Shown: positions 56,538 through 64,000 of the stretch, piece by piece | Position numbering within the stretch: the first letter of the stretch is position 1 | Layout: every line of letters starts with the position of its first letter | Assembly: GCA_963788975.1 (NCBI GenBank) | Contig: CAWBIJ010000002.1 | Location: 1-64,000, forward strand | Direction: 5' to 3' | Source of the DNA: VRUE01 sp963788975 | GTDB lineage: Bacteria > Actinomycetota > Thermoleophilia > Solirubrobacterales > 70-9 | DNA: 64,000 nucleotides | Notes under the pieces: model-generated | What the model was told of the DNA's origin: nothing | What the model saw: the letters and a program-made list of their open reading frames with translations, nothing else | Databases searched by the model: none | Position numbers and translations under genes: made by a program

Positions 56538-56802
56538 CATCGCCGCTCGCTTCGGGGACAACCTGATCCGCTGCCGCAAGCTCGCCGATCTCTCCCAGGA
56601 GGAGGTGAGCCTTCGGGGCTCGGTTCACCGAACCGAGGTAAGCCAGCTGGAGCGCGGGCTACGCATCGCCCGCATTGACACGCTGATCAAGCTCCGAGAT
56701 GCACTCGAAGTCTCATCCGACGATCTGCTGGCTGGGATCGTCTGGCGTTCTGGTCAGTACCGGCCGGGCGACTTTTCAATGGAGGGGGAGGACGAGGGCT
56801 GA
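56527..56802 (+). CDS. XRE-family regulator, first of a tandem pair
   Basis: 91 residues. HTH_3: FGDNLIRCRKLADLSQEEVSLRGSVHRTEVSQLERGLRIARIDTLIKLRDALEVSSDDLL, then a short tail. Sequence and length match the next gene closely (RCRKLADLSQEEVS..SVHRTEVSQLERG against YCRKQAKLSQEELA..SLHRTAVGQIERG), so the two are duplicates. The stop and next start share TGATG. Likely controls integrase expression. Confidence 0.85.
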   Translation: MFVDIAARFGDNLIRCRKLADLSQEEVSLRGSVHRTEVSQLERGLRIARIDTLIKLRDALEVSSDDLLAGIVWRSGQYRPGDFSMEGEDEG

Positions 56803-57065
56803 TGGTCGTCGCGGACCAACTCGGCGCGAACCTCGCCTACTGCCGCAAGCAGGCCAAGCTCTCCCAGGAAGAGCTGGCGGTGATGGCCTCCCTGCACCGC
56901 ACGGCTGTCGGCCAGATCGAGCGCGGCGAACGGGTGTGCCGCGTGGACACGCTGGTCAAACTCGCGGGATCGCTGGACATTCCTCCCGGCGATCTGCTCG
57001 ATGGGATGGGTTGGAATCCCGGCGGAACGCGCATCGGGCAGTACACGGGTGGCGGGAGTGGCTGA
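56802..57065 (+). CDS. XRE-family regulator, second of a tandem pair
   Basis: 87 residues. QLGANLAYCRKQAKLSQEELAVMASLHRTAVGQIERGERVCRVDTLVKLAGSLDIPPGDLL and a Gly-rich C-terminus. It sits between its paralog and the integrase, each junction being TGATG, so the three are one translationally coupled operon. It probably represses or times integrase expression. Confidence 0.85.
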   Translation: MVVADQLGANLAYCRKQAKLSQEELAVMASLHRTAVGQIERGERVCRVDTLVKLAGSLDIPPGDLLDGMGWNPGGTRIGQYTGGGSG

Positions 57066-58267
57066 TGGCGGAAGGCATCCGCAAGCGGCACTCCAAGGGT
57101 TGCAGCGCCCGCGTCGGTGGGCGCTGCAACTGCAAGGCCGGGTGGGAGGCGTCGATCTATCTGGCGCGCGAGGGGAAGAAGGTCCGTAAGACCTTTGCGC
57201 GAGAAGCGGAGGCAAAGTCGTGGCGGGCCGAAGCGAAGCGGGCGGCGGATCGCGGAGCGCTGTCTGCCAGGCCGCGCGATGGCCGCATGCTCGGCGAGGC
57301 TTTGCGGGAGTTCGTCCGTGGCATGGCGACGGGGACTGTGCGCCCCAAAGGCCGTGAGCGCTACAAGCCGAGCACGACGCGCTCCTACGAGATAGCCCTA
57401 CGAGTCCACATCGAGCCGTCGGCGGTCGCGAGGGTCAAGGTTGCCGATGTACGCCGTCGCGATCTACAGGCACTTGCCGACGAGCTGCTCGGGAGTGGCC
57501 TATCGCCGGGGACTGTTAGCAACGTCATCAACCCGATCCAGGCGTTCTACCGCCGAGCAGTCGATCGCGACGAGTTGGCTTACAACCCATCCGAGCGAAT
57601 CGACCTCCCAAATGGACGCTCCAAGCGCCCAGCGCGGATCGCCTCTCCGGCGGAAGCCGCAGCGCTGCTTGTTGCCCTCGACGCAGAGGACAGGCCGGTT
57701 TGGGCAACGGCCTTCTACGCCGGGTTGCGCCGTGGCGAGCTACAGGCCCTGCGCGCCCGCGACCTCGACCTTGAGGCGAACCTGATCGCGGTGGAGCGCG
57801 GTTGGGATCAAGTGGAGGGCGTGATCGAGCCGAAGTCGCGGGCGGGGCGGCGAAGCGTGCCGCTGCTGACGATCCTGCATGACTACCTGGACGAACACTT
57901 GCGCAAGACGGGTCGCAGTGGCGATGACCTCATTTTTGGCCGTACGACTCGACAGGCGTTCTACGCCTCGACCGTCGATGGCCGGGCGAAGCGCGCTTGG
58001 GCGGTGGCAAACAAGCGCGAGTGCGAGGCGGCCGCGGACCAGGACCGCAAGCCCGATCTGCTCAAGTCGATCAGCTTGCATCTTTGCCGCCATACGTTCG
58101 CGTCAATGCTGATCGACGCGGGGGCCAACCCGAAGGCGATCCAGGAGTTCATGGGTCACTCGAAGATTCAGACCACCTTCGACGTTTACGGCCACCTACT
58201 GCCCGGCAGCCATAACGAGGTGCGGGAACGGATGGATGCCTACTTGAAGCGGGAATACGGAAGCTAG
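57065..58267 (+). CDS. Tyrosine recombinase (integrase)
   Basis: 400 residues from ATG 57065. An N-terminal arm-binding domain (KRHSKGCSARVGGRCNCKAGWEASIYLAREGKKVRKTF, with a small Cys cluster), a core-binding helical domain (RPKGRERYKPSTTRSYEIALR...), and a catalytic domain with R222 (GLRRGELQ), K258, H339-L-C-R342, H365 and nucleophile Y375 (FDVYGHLL). All catalytic residues are intact. By position it should recombine the 64-bp core repeats, the paired CTGGCGCAC boxes being arm sites. The stop shares CTAG with the convergent cargo gene. Confidence 0.95.
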   Translation: MAEGIRKRHSKGCSARVGGRCNCKAGWEASIYLAREGKKVRKTFAREAEAKSWRAEAKRAADRGALSARPRDGRMLGEALREFVRGMATGTVRPKGRERYKPSTTRSYEIALRVHIEPSAVARVKVADVRRRDLQALADELLGSGLSPGTVSNVINPIQAFYRRAVDRDELAYNPSERIDLPNGRSKRPARIASPAEAAALLVALDAEDRPVWATAFYAGLRRGELQALRARDLDLEANLIAVERGWDQVEGVIEPKSRAGRRSVPLLTILHDYLDEHLRKTGRSGDDLIFGRTTRQAFYASTVDGRAKRAWAVANKRECEAAADQDRKPDLLKSISLHLCRHTFASMLIDAGANPKAIQEFMGHSKIQTTFDVYGHLLPGSHNEVRERMDAYLKREYGS

Positions 58268-60168
58268 GCTGCTTCACGCGCCTGATTCCTCGCTCTGATC
58301 GCCTCGGCGCTGTTGATGTCGAACCCGAAGGCTTCGGCGGCGCGATCGACCTCCGCGAACCACCGCTCGTCGAGAAGCGAAAGCCGAACTTCATCCGAAA
58401 GGTTGGGCGTGTCAGAAACGTAGCGCTTGAAATCAAGCTCGGCGTAGGGGCTTCGGATCTTTCCTGAGACCAAATCAACCAGGCCGTGGCCCTGCTCAGT
58501 CAATGCGGCGAGTTGCTCCAGCTCCCCTAGATCAAGAAGCGTGAGGCGCTGTACTTTGGGCTGGTTGAAGATGCCAGTGAGTCGGCCTCGGATCTCGTCC
58601 CAAAGCATTTCGTTCTGTAGCACGTCCGCGCTGACGACAATTGGCCAGATCCTCTCCACCCGACTTGTATCCACCCCTGGCAGGGTCCACTCGCCATTGA
58701 GGAATTCGGTGATGCGGCGGTCAAGTTGCTCGGCCTTATCGAAGATCAGACGACCCAGATCGTTGAGCGCGGCGTCTGGCGACCCTTCGACCACGGTGCG
58801 CAGGGTGAATCGGCCAGAGCAGACCTCAAAGAGGACGAGATCGGGACCGCAGTCTACGGCGACATCTGGGCTTCTCTTTCCTTTGCCCCGCCCGTAGGGC
58901 TGCTCACCGAAGACTCGAAAAGAGCTGAGCCGCCCGGACTCGGGATGCACATGCCGCAGGGTCCGCAGCACATGCTCCTCGACGAGGGCACCGTAGAAGG
59001 CTTGGAAGCGCTCGACTTGCCCACGTCGACGGGCTGCGGCGAGAGTCCGATGATAGAAGCCGTTGCCCAGCCAGCTCTCCAGAGCGCGAGGCGAGACCAC
59101 TAGGAATCTCCCGTCTGAGAGCTGAAGCAATGGGCGAATCTCAAAGGGGATTCGATCCCAAGCGATGTTGGCGACACTGTCCTCGCGCTGTGCAAACTCG
59201 GCGCGGTACCAATCGCGTGGCGCGCTCAACAGCTCCTGACTCTGCGCTACCTCGTGGCCGAGTTTGACCGCCAAGTCGGCTAGGAAGTCCTTGCTGAGGG
59301 CGGATCGCTGTCCAATTGGAGTCTCATCGTCGAGAACATGTCCGGTTGCCGCAGCGGCGAATCCAAGGGCAAACTGGTCCGCGATGCTGATGCCAAAGGT
59401 CTCGCGGTGCCAGGCGTCGATGTCGCAAAAGTGTGGGTTGGCATGGACCGACTCGCTTTCAGCGACGTCTCTTAGGAGGATCTGCGGGCGGATCATTGAG
59501 CTGAGACTGTCTTCAGCACGGTTGTAGGTGCCGTTCTGGATCAGGTAGGTGATCCAGTGACGACGGCCATCGGGGCCGGTCGGCGGATCGCGATCAAGCT
59601 CGCCACTTGGCGCCGCTGCCGCAAGCCAAGCCCGGTTGAAGATGGTCTGTTCTCCCTCGCGGATCTCGCCTGGCTCTGTCTCTCTGCCGTGGAGTACGAG
59701 CAGCCGCTGCAAAATCGCTGCATGCTGCTCGGGAAAGATCTCTAGGCGGTCAGGCTCTCGACTGGCCAGCCGTGCAATCGAAGCCGAGAGATCGGGGTCG
59801 CCGAACACCTTCGGCACCAACTCAAGTTGTGCGTGGGTGTCGCCTCGAATCTGCCAGGCATGGCAGGCGAGTCGAGAAACGGCAAGCATGGCGTTCTCAA
59901 AGTCCAGCGCGGAAGCCATCTCGCGCAGTCCCTCGATGGTTGACACAGACCAGCCTACGCCTGCCTCGTCGATGACGATCCGCATTTGCTCTAGCGCGGA
60001 TGGGGGACTGGCCATGATGAAGAACGCATCGGGGGAAACCGGGGTCCCGTCGCCAAGTTCGTTGCCATCTGGAGAAACTGCGGGCCGCGAAGATTCGACC
60101 GGCACTAGCAGGCCACTTGGCCGCTGCGCGAAGCGCGGAAGGGCGATCAGTGAATCGGTCCAACGCAT
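58264..60168 (-). CDS. 634-residue cargo protein of unknown function beside attR
   Basis: 634 residues, ATG start, no signal peptide or membrane helices. I do not recognise a family. Residues 1-320 are mixed helix. Residues 340-460 contain PFEIRPLLQLSDGRFLVVSPRALESWLGNGFYHRTLAAARRR, then RSPDVAVDCGPDLVLFEVCSGRF (435-453), which has the outline of a PD-(D/E)xK nuclease core (D435, E448), with Cys at 450 where Lys is expected. The C-terminal 150 residues are alpha/beta. It is the only large gene besides the integrase and occupies the slot where such elements carry defence or fitness cargo, transcribed towards the integrase. Its promoter would lie in the 130 bases before attR. Role in defence is inference from position. 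Confidence 0.75.
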   Translation of the reverse strand: MRWTDSLIALPRFAQRPSGLLVPVESSRPAVSPDGNELGDGTPVSPDAFFIMASPPSALEQMRIVIDEAGVGWSVSTIEGLREMASALDFENAMLAVSRLACHAWQIRGDTHAQLELVPKVFGDPDLSASIARLASREPDRLEIFPEQHAAILQRLLVLHGRETEPGEIREGEQTIFNRAWLAAAAPSGELDRDPPTGPDGRRHWITYLIQNGTYNRAEDSLSSMIRPQILLRDVAESESVHANPHFCDIDAWHRETFGISIADQFALGFAAAATGHVLDDETPIGQRSALSKDFLADLAVKLGHEVAQSQELLSAPRDWYRAEFAQREDSVANIAWDRIPFEIRPLLQLSDGRFLVVSPRALESWLGNGFYHRTLAAARRRGQVERFQAFYGALVEEHVLRTLRHVHPESGRLSSFRVFGEQPYGRGKGKRSPDVAVDCGPDLVLFEVCSGRFTLRTVVEGSPDAALNDLGRLIFDKAEQLDRRITEFLNGEWTLPGVDTSRVERIWPIVVSADVLQNEMLWDEIRGRLTGIFNQPKVQRLTLLDLGELEQLAALTEQGHGLVDLVSGKIRSPYAELDFKRYVSDTPNLSDEVRLSLLDERWFAEVDRAAEAFGFDINSAEAIRARNQAREAA

Positions 60169-60228
60169 CTATTGAGGGTAGAGCGACGCTCGGCGCTCTT
60201 CGGTACGTGCGTGCCGCGCTGTCAAGTG

Positions 60229-60250
60229 GCTGGCGCACCAACTGGCGCAC
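60229..60250 (+). promoter_or_regulatory. Right arm-type integrase site pair
   Basis: GCTGGCGCAC at 60229-60238 and ACTGGCGCAC at 60241-60250, same orientation as the left pair, 51 bases inside the right core. Confidence 0.7.
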
Positions 60251-60300
60251 GAGCGCTCCAGCCGAAACGCAGGAGCGCACTGAACTGCCGGATTTTGGCT

Positions 60301-60364
60301 CCACAACAGAAAACGCCCCTCCGGGGAGGAGGGGCGCTATCTGGGGTTACTACAGGGAGGAGAG
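60301..60364. repeat. attR: 64-bp core repeat, right copy
   Basis: 63/64 identical to 51703-51766. The sequence to its right (ATATGTATCTCTATATATGTGG) is chromosomal and resembles 48240-48262. Confidence 0.85.
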
Positions 60365-60708
60365 ATATGTATCTCTATATATGTGGATCCGTGGGAGGTA
60401 GGTGGGCCCTGATGTGCCGCGGGCGCTGCATCGTGGGAAGCGATGAGTGCCAGGTTGCGGTACGGAACCCAACCGAGAAGTCTTTGTCGTTCTGCCCCTT
60501 ATCGTCCTCTTGCTCGAATCCTTGAACAGCGTACGAACATACGTGCGCTCTGTCTGTGAGTGGGATCACAGAGGCTTGGCGTCTCCAAGCCCTGAGCCGG
60601 TCTACCCGGTCAAGCGACCTTAATACCCAATTCTAATGAGGGGCTAAACCTCCTGCAAGGCCTGATTCGGCAGGGGCTGATGGCGAGTGCGCCGGTAGCG
60701 TTGGAGTC
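60365..60708. other. Intergenic region between attR and tlyA
   Basis: About 340 bases without a supported gene (64-codon frames on both strands lack ribosome sites). Holds a CRP-type operator at 60553-60572 and a GGCTTGG...CCAAGCC hairpin just after it (60573-60591). Confidence 0.6.
60553..60572. promoter_or_regulatory. CRP/GlxR-type operator
   Basis: TCTGTGA-GTGGGA-TCACAGA: a seven-base perfect dyad containing the full TGTGA-N6-TCACA consensus of the CRP family. It lies 137 bases before tlyA. Confidence 0.65.
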
Positions 60709-61491
60709 GTGACGAAGGCTCGGATAGACGCGGTACTGGCCGACCAGGGCCTTTTCTCGTCGCGCACGGCCGCGGCCGGGGCGGTTCGCGCTGGCGAAGT
60801 GCGGATCGGCGCCGATGGCCCGGTTGCCCTGCGGCCGAGCCAGCTGGTCGAGCGCGAGGCGCAGCTGGTGGTCGACACAGGACCGCGCTTCGTCTCGCGC
60901 GGGGGGGTCAAGCTCGACAACGCGCTCGGGGCGCTCGGGGTCGACGTCGCCGGGCGCGACTGCCTCGACGTCGGCGCCTCGACCGGCGGCTTCACCGACT
61001 GCCTGCTCCAGCGCGGCGCCGCCAGGGTCGCGGCCGTCGACGTTGCCTACGGCCAGCTCGACCTGAGACTGCGCGAAGACCCGCGGGTGACGGTGGTCGA
61101 GCGGCTCAACGCCCGCGAGCTCGACCGCGACGATCTCCCTTTCGAGGCCTCGCTGGCGACGATCGACGTCTCCTTCATCTCGTTGGCCAAGGTGCTGCCG
61201 GCCGTCACCCGCTGCCTGGCGCCCGCCGGCGAGGTGCTGGCGATGGTCAAGCCGCAGTTCGAGCTGGGGCGCGAGCGGGTCGGCCGCGGGGTGGTTCGCG
61301 ATGCGGCCGACCGTCGTGAGGCCGTCCTCGGCGTGGCGCACGCCGTCCGCGAGCTGGGTCTGCCGGTGAAGGGGTTCGCTCCCTCGGGCCTGCCGGGGCC
61401 GAAGGGCAATATCGAGACGTTCGTCTGGGCCGGCGGCGAGGGCGAGGGAGTCGCGGACCTCCAGGCCGCCCTCGAGGAGGTGGATGCCTGA
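60709..61491 (+). CDS. tlyA: TlyA rRNA 2'-O-methyltransferase
   Basis: 260 residues, GTG start. N-terminal S4 RNA-binding domain (RIDAVLADQGLFSSRTAAAGAVRAGEVRIGA) and FtsJ-like methyltransferase (FVSRGGVKLDNAL, SAM site CLDVGASTGGFTDCLL, MVKPQFELGR, PSGLPGPKGNIETF). In mycobacteria TlyA methylates 16S C1409 and 23S C1920 and sets capreomycin sensitivity. One-base overlap with nadK (TGATG). The tlyA-nadK-recN order is widely conserved. Confidence 0.94.
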   Translation: MTKARIDAVLADQGLFSSRTAAAGAVRAGEVRIGADGPVALRPSQLVEREAQLVVDTGPRFVSRGGVKLDNALGALGVDVAGRDCLDVGASTGGFTDCLLQRGAARVAAVDVAYGQLDLRLREDPRVTVVERLNARELDRDDLPFEASLATIDVSFISLAKVLPAVTRCLAPAGEVLAMVKPQFELGRERVGRGVVRDAADRREAVLGVAHAVRELGLPVKGFAPSGLPGPKGNIETFVWAGGEGEGVADLQAALEEVDA

Positions 61492-62342
61492 TGGCCGAGC
61501 GCGTCGCCGCCCTGATCACCCACTCGCACCCGCCGGCCGCGACCGAGGCCGTCGCGGTCGCCACCGCCGCTGCCCGCGAGGCGGGCTGGCGCCTCGTCGC
61601 GACCCCCGAGGAGCTGGCCAAGCACGGGGACGCCGCCGCCGGCATCGAGGAGGTGGGGTCGCTCCCGGTCAGCCCGGACCTCTGCCTCGTGCTCGGTGGC
61701 GACGGCTCGATCCTCTACGCGCTGCGCAGCTTCGCCCGCACCGGGGTGCCGGTGTTCGGCGTCAACTTCGGCACCGTCGGCTTTCTCGCCGCGGTCGAGC
61801 GCGATGAAGCCGAGCAGGGGATCAGGCGCGCCCTGGGGGGAGAGGTCGAGACGATCGACCTGCCCGCGCTCACGGTCGAGGCTGGCGGCGAGGAGCGCGT
61901 CGCCTTCAACGACGTCAGCTTCAGCCGCCGCCCCCAGGACCGGGTCGCCGAGCTGAGCTACCGGATCGCCGGCGAAGAGGTCGGACATGTGCGCTGCGAC
62001 GGGCTCGTCGCCGCCACTCCCGCCGGCTCGACCGGCTACAACCTCGCCAACCAGGGCCCGATCCTCGCCTGGGGGGTGGAGGGGTACGTGGTCTCCTACA
62101 TCTCGCCGCACTCGTTGACCGCGCGCGCCCTCGTCGTCGCGCCGGGTGACGTGCTCACCGTCGGCAACGCGACGGGCCGCGAGCCGGTCGACGTCGCGGT
62201 CGACGGCGTCCAGCTCTGTGAGATGGAGCCGGGCGCGGCGATAGAGGTGCGCTTCTCCAGGGAAGCCGGCCGCCTCGCTCAGCTGCCTGGCACCAGCTTC
62301 TACCACCGCATACGCGAGAAGTTCGGGCATTTGGCCGTCTAG
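61491..62342 (+). CDS. nadK: NAD kinase
   Basis: 283 residues. VLGGDGSILYALRSFARTGVPVFGVNFGTVGFLA holds the GGDG kinase motif and the NE/D-type nucleotide loop; NDVSFSR, CDGLVAATPAGSTGYNLANQGPI and YISPHSLTARALV are the other signatures. It phosphorylates NAD to NADP. recN starts 121 bases later. Confidence 0.95.
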   Translation: MAERVAALITHSHPPAATEAVAVATAAAREAGWRLVATPEELAKHGDAAAGIEEVGSLPVSPDLCLVLGGDGSILYALRSFARTGVPVFGVNFGTVGFLAAVERDEAEQGIRRALGGEVETIDLPALTVEAGGEERVAFNDVSFSRRPQDRVAELSYRIAGEEVGHVRCDGLVAATPAGSTGYNLANQGPILAWGVEGYVVSYISPHSLTARALVVAPGDVLTVGNATGREPVDVAVDGVQLCEMEPGAAIEVRFSREAGRLAQLPGTSFYHRIREKFGHLAV

Positions 62343-62463
62343 CTCTCCGCGCGGCGGGTGGCGCCGTAGGGGGTACCGCCCCTGAGGAAGCTTTAGCTAC
62401 CGGAGGGGGCGGTGGGTCCCCTGCGGCGACAGGACCCGCCGCCCGGAGTGGTACACAGGGCGC

Positions 62464-64000
62464 ATGCTGCGTGAGCTGCGGATCGAGAACCTGCTCTTGA
62501 TCGAGAGGGCGGAGCTGCGGCTCGGTCCGGGGCTGAACGCGATCACGGGGGAGACCGGGGCGGGGAAGACAGTGCTGGCTCACTCGCTCGACCTGCTGAT
62601 GGGCGGCAAGGCCAGGCCGCAGATAGTCCGGCCCGGGGCGGAGGAGGCCTGGGTGGAGGGGGTGTTCGACCTGCCGGAAGGGCTGCTGAGGGAGCCCGAT
62701 ATGGAGGAGCTGGCGGAGCGGTTGCCGGAGGGGGCGGAGGAAGTCGTGCTCGGCCGCCGCGTCTCGGCGAGCGGGCGGACCAGCGCCTTCGTCGCCGGCC
62801 GCTCCGCGTCTGCCGGCGACCTGAAGCTGTTGGGCGGGCGGCTGCTCGCCTTCTACGGGCAGCACGAGCATCGCAAGCTGACGCTCGCCTCGACCCAGAT
62901 GGAGGTGCTGGACGGCTTCGCCGGCCCGGCCCACCTGGAGCTGCGCCGGCTCTATCGCGATGCGCACCGGGAGTGCGCCCGGCTCGAAGCCGAGCTGGCG
63001 GAGTTGCGCGAGCAGGACGGCTCGCGCGAGCGCGACCTGGACCTCTATCGCTACGAGCTGTCCGAGATCGAGGCGGCTGCGCCCGATCCGGCCGAGGAGG
63101 CGGATCTCTCGGCGGAGCGCGAGCGCCTGCGTCACGCCGAGGGCCTGCGCGAGGCGGCGGGTGGGGCACAGGCGGACATCTCCGGTGCTGAGGAGGACGG
63201 CGGCGGCGCTTCGGCTTCGCTCGCCCAGGCCGAGGCTCTGCTCCAGGGTGTCGCCGGGGTCGACGCCGAGCTCGACTCGATCGGCGATCGGCTCGGCGCT
63301 CTCACGCTCGAGCTGGGAGACGTCACCGCCGAGCTGCGCGGCTACCTGGAGGGGATCGAGGCGGACCCGGAGCGGCAGGCGGCGGTCGAGGAACGGCTCG
63401 ACTCGCTGGAGCGGCTGAAGCGCAAGCACGGCGGCAGCATCGAGTCGGTGCTGGCGCACGCGGAGCGCTGCCGGGCGGAGGTCGAGCGAATCGAGGGCGC
63501 GGAGTCGAGAGGCGGCGAGGCGGAGACGGCGCTGGCCGAGGCCGAGTCGCAACGGGAGAAGCTCGGAGAGCGCCTCGCCAAGGGCCGTGCCAAGGCCGCC
63601 TCCCCACTAGAGACGCGGGTGGCCGAGGAGCTGGAGGGTTTGGCGATGCCGGGCGCCGTCCTCGAGGTTGTCCTCGAGCCCCATCCCGACGGGTTCGGCC
63701 CGAGCGGAAGGGAGACGGTCGAGCTGCGGGTCGCGCCGAACCCGGGCATCGAGCCGGCGCCGCTGCGCGACGCGGCGTCGGGCGGCGAGCTCTCGCGGGT
63801 GATGCTCGCCCTGACCGGCCTCGGCGAGGCCGGCGGACCGGGCACCCTCGTCTTCGACGAGATCGACGCCGGGGTCGGCGGCACCACCGCGCGCGCCGTC
63901 GGCGAGCGGCTGCGGGCGCTGGGCGAGGTCCGCCAAGTGATCTGCATCACCCACCTGCCGCAGGTCGCTTCCCTCGCCGAGACGCACTTCCGCCTCGAGA
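62464..64000 (+). CDS. recN: DNA repair protein RecN (partial, runs off the window)
   Basis: At least 512 residues; no stop in the window. LRELRIENLLLIERAELRLGPGLNAITGETGAGKTVL has the Walker A motif; FYGQHEHRKL (Q-loop region); a central coiled coil (about 170-390); DAASGGELSRVMLAL (signature); FDEIDAGVGG (Walker B) and CITHLPQVASLAETHF. SMC-like protein for double-strand-break repair. Only about the last 50 residues are missing relative to the family. Its start follows AGTGGTACACAGGGCGC without a clear Shine-Dalgarno sequence. Confidence 0.95.
   Translation, partial: MLRELRIENLLLIERAELRLGPGLNAITGETGAGKTVLAHSLDLLMGGKARPQIVRPGAEEAWVEGVFDLPEGLLREPDMEELAERLPEGAEEVVLGRRVSASGRTSAFVAGRSASAGDLKLLGGRLLAFYGQHEHRKLTLASTQMEVLDGFAGPAHLELRRLYRDAHRECARLEAELAELREQDGSRERDLDLYRYELSEIEAAAPDPAEEADLSAERERLRHAEGLREAAGGAQADISGAEEDGGGASASLAQAEALLQGVAGVDAELDSIGDRLGALTLELGDVTAELRGYLEGIEADPERQAAVEERLDSLERLKRKHGGSIESVLAHAERCRAEVERIEGAESRGGEAETALAEAESQREKLGERLAKGRAKAASPLETRVAEELEGLAMPGAVLEVVLEPHPDGFGPSGRETVELRVAPNPGIEPAPLRDAASGGELSRVMLALTGLGEAGGPGTLVFDEIDAGVGGTTARAVGERLRALGEVRQVICITHLPQVASLAETHFRLE

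Larger units (their letters stand above)
51703..60364. mobile_element. Integrative (probably mobilisable) element of about 8.66 kb
   Basis: Bounded by a 64-bp direct repeat (51703-51766 and 60301-60364, 63/64 identical; A51729 against G60327). Just inside each end is a same-orientation pair of ACTGGCGCAC/CTGGCGCAC boxes. Gene content from the left: vapC-vapB, a 283-residue protein, ArsR, a 620-base control region with a 30-bp palindrome, a replication-relaxation protein, an Xis-like HTH protein, small HTH, XRE x2, tyrosine integrase, and a 634-residue cargo gene. No conjugative FtsK-like pump or relaxase nickase is recognisable, so transfer would need a helper. The repeat includes a hairpin that works as a minus-strand terminator. 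Confidence 0.85.

Noticed and set aside
60375..60569. 64-codon minus-strand frame next to attR
   Set aside because: No ribosome site or recognisable sequence; spans the CRP-type site.

Overview
The window comes from a high-GC actinobacterium, most likely of the class Thermoleophilia (Solirubrobacterales-like). This is inferred from gene content and order: an aroE-aroC-aroKB-aroQ-pepQ...efp-nusB-ispA-dxs cluster, a NifU-MnmA fusion, collagen-like exported proteins, NHL-repeat giants and basic CPKGKRK-type tails. No 16S rRNA gene is present, so the placement rests on protein resemblance.

Regions. (1) 0-19 kb is an envelope and secretome region. It holds three paralogous ~295-residue exported proteins, three smaller Cys-containing exported proteins, a PEBP lipoprotein, a collagen-like protein, a 1650-residue NHL/beta-propeller protein and a 900-residue protein made of four repeats of one module. 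Many of these stand alone with their own promoter and hairpin terminator. Codon use in several differs sharply from the core genes: almost pure GAA/AAA, or rich in TTA. A divergent leucyl-tRNA synthetase-like gene sits among them. (2) 19.5-29 kb is housekeeping: thrC, a tRNA with CAT anticodon, an M29-like aminopeptidase, glutamate formimidoyltransferase, an MBL hydrolase, hisS-aspS, a candidate 6S RNA and a NifU-MnmA fusion. (3) 29.1-31.05 kb (minus strand) is an overlapping ECF sigma, zinc anti-sigma and small secreted protein operon. (4) 31.2-48.2 kb runs alaS-ruvX-mltG-aroE, aroC-aroKB-aroQ-pepQ, then an inserted accessory block (GGDEF, LtrA-like, a broken SDR, a small secreted protein), then efp-nusB-xseB-like-ispA-dxs. 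(5) 48.2-51.7 kb is a decaying stretch with a frameshifted mug-like glycosylase, a hicA with a truncated hicB, and a split deazaflavin-type reductase. (6) 51.7-60.36 kb is an ~8.66 kb integrative element bounded by a 64-bp direct repeat (63/64 identical). Paired arm-type repeats lie inside both ends, and the tyrosine integrase lies near the right end. It carries VapBC, an ArsR regulator, a replication-relaxation protein, an excisionase-like HTH protein, two XRE regulators, and a 634-residue cargo protein of unknown function beside attR. (7) 60.7-64 kb is tlyA-nadK-recN, preceded by a perfect CRP-type operator.

The shikimate genes make chorismate in one nearly overlapping set. ispA and dxs supply isoprenoid precursors beside the translation and transcription factors efp and nusB. 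The most unusual material is the secretome, whose codon composition changes just after the signal peptide, and the integrative element with its unknown cargo.
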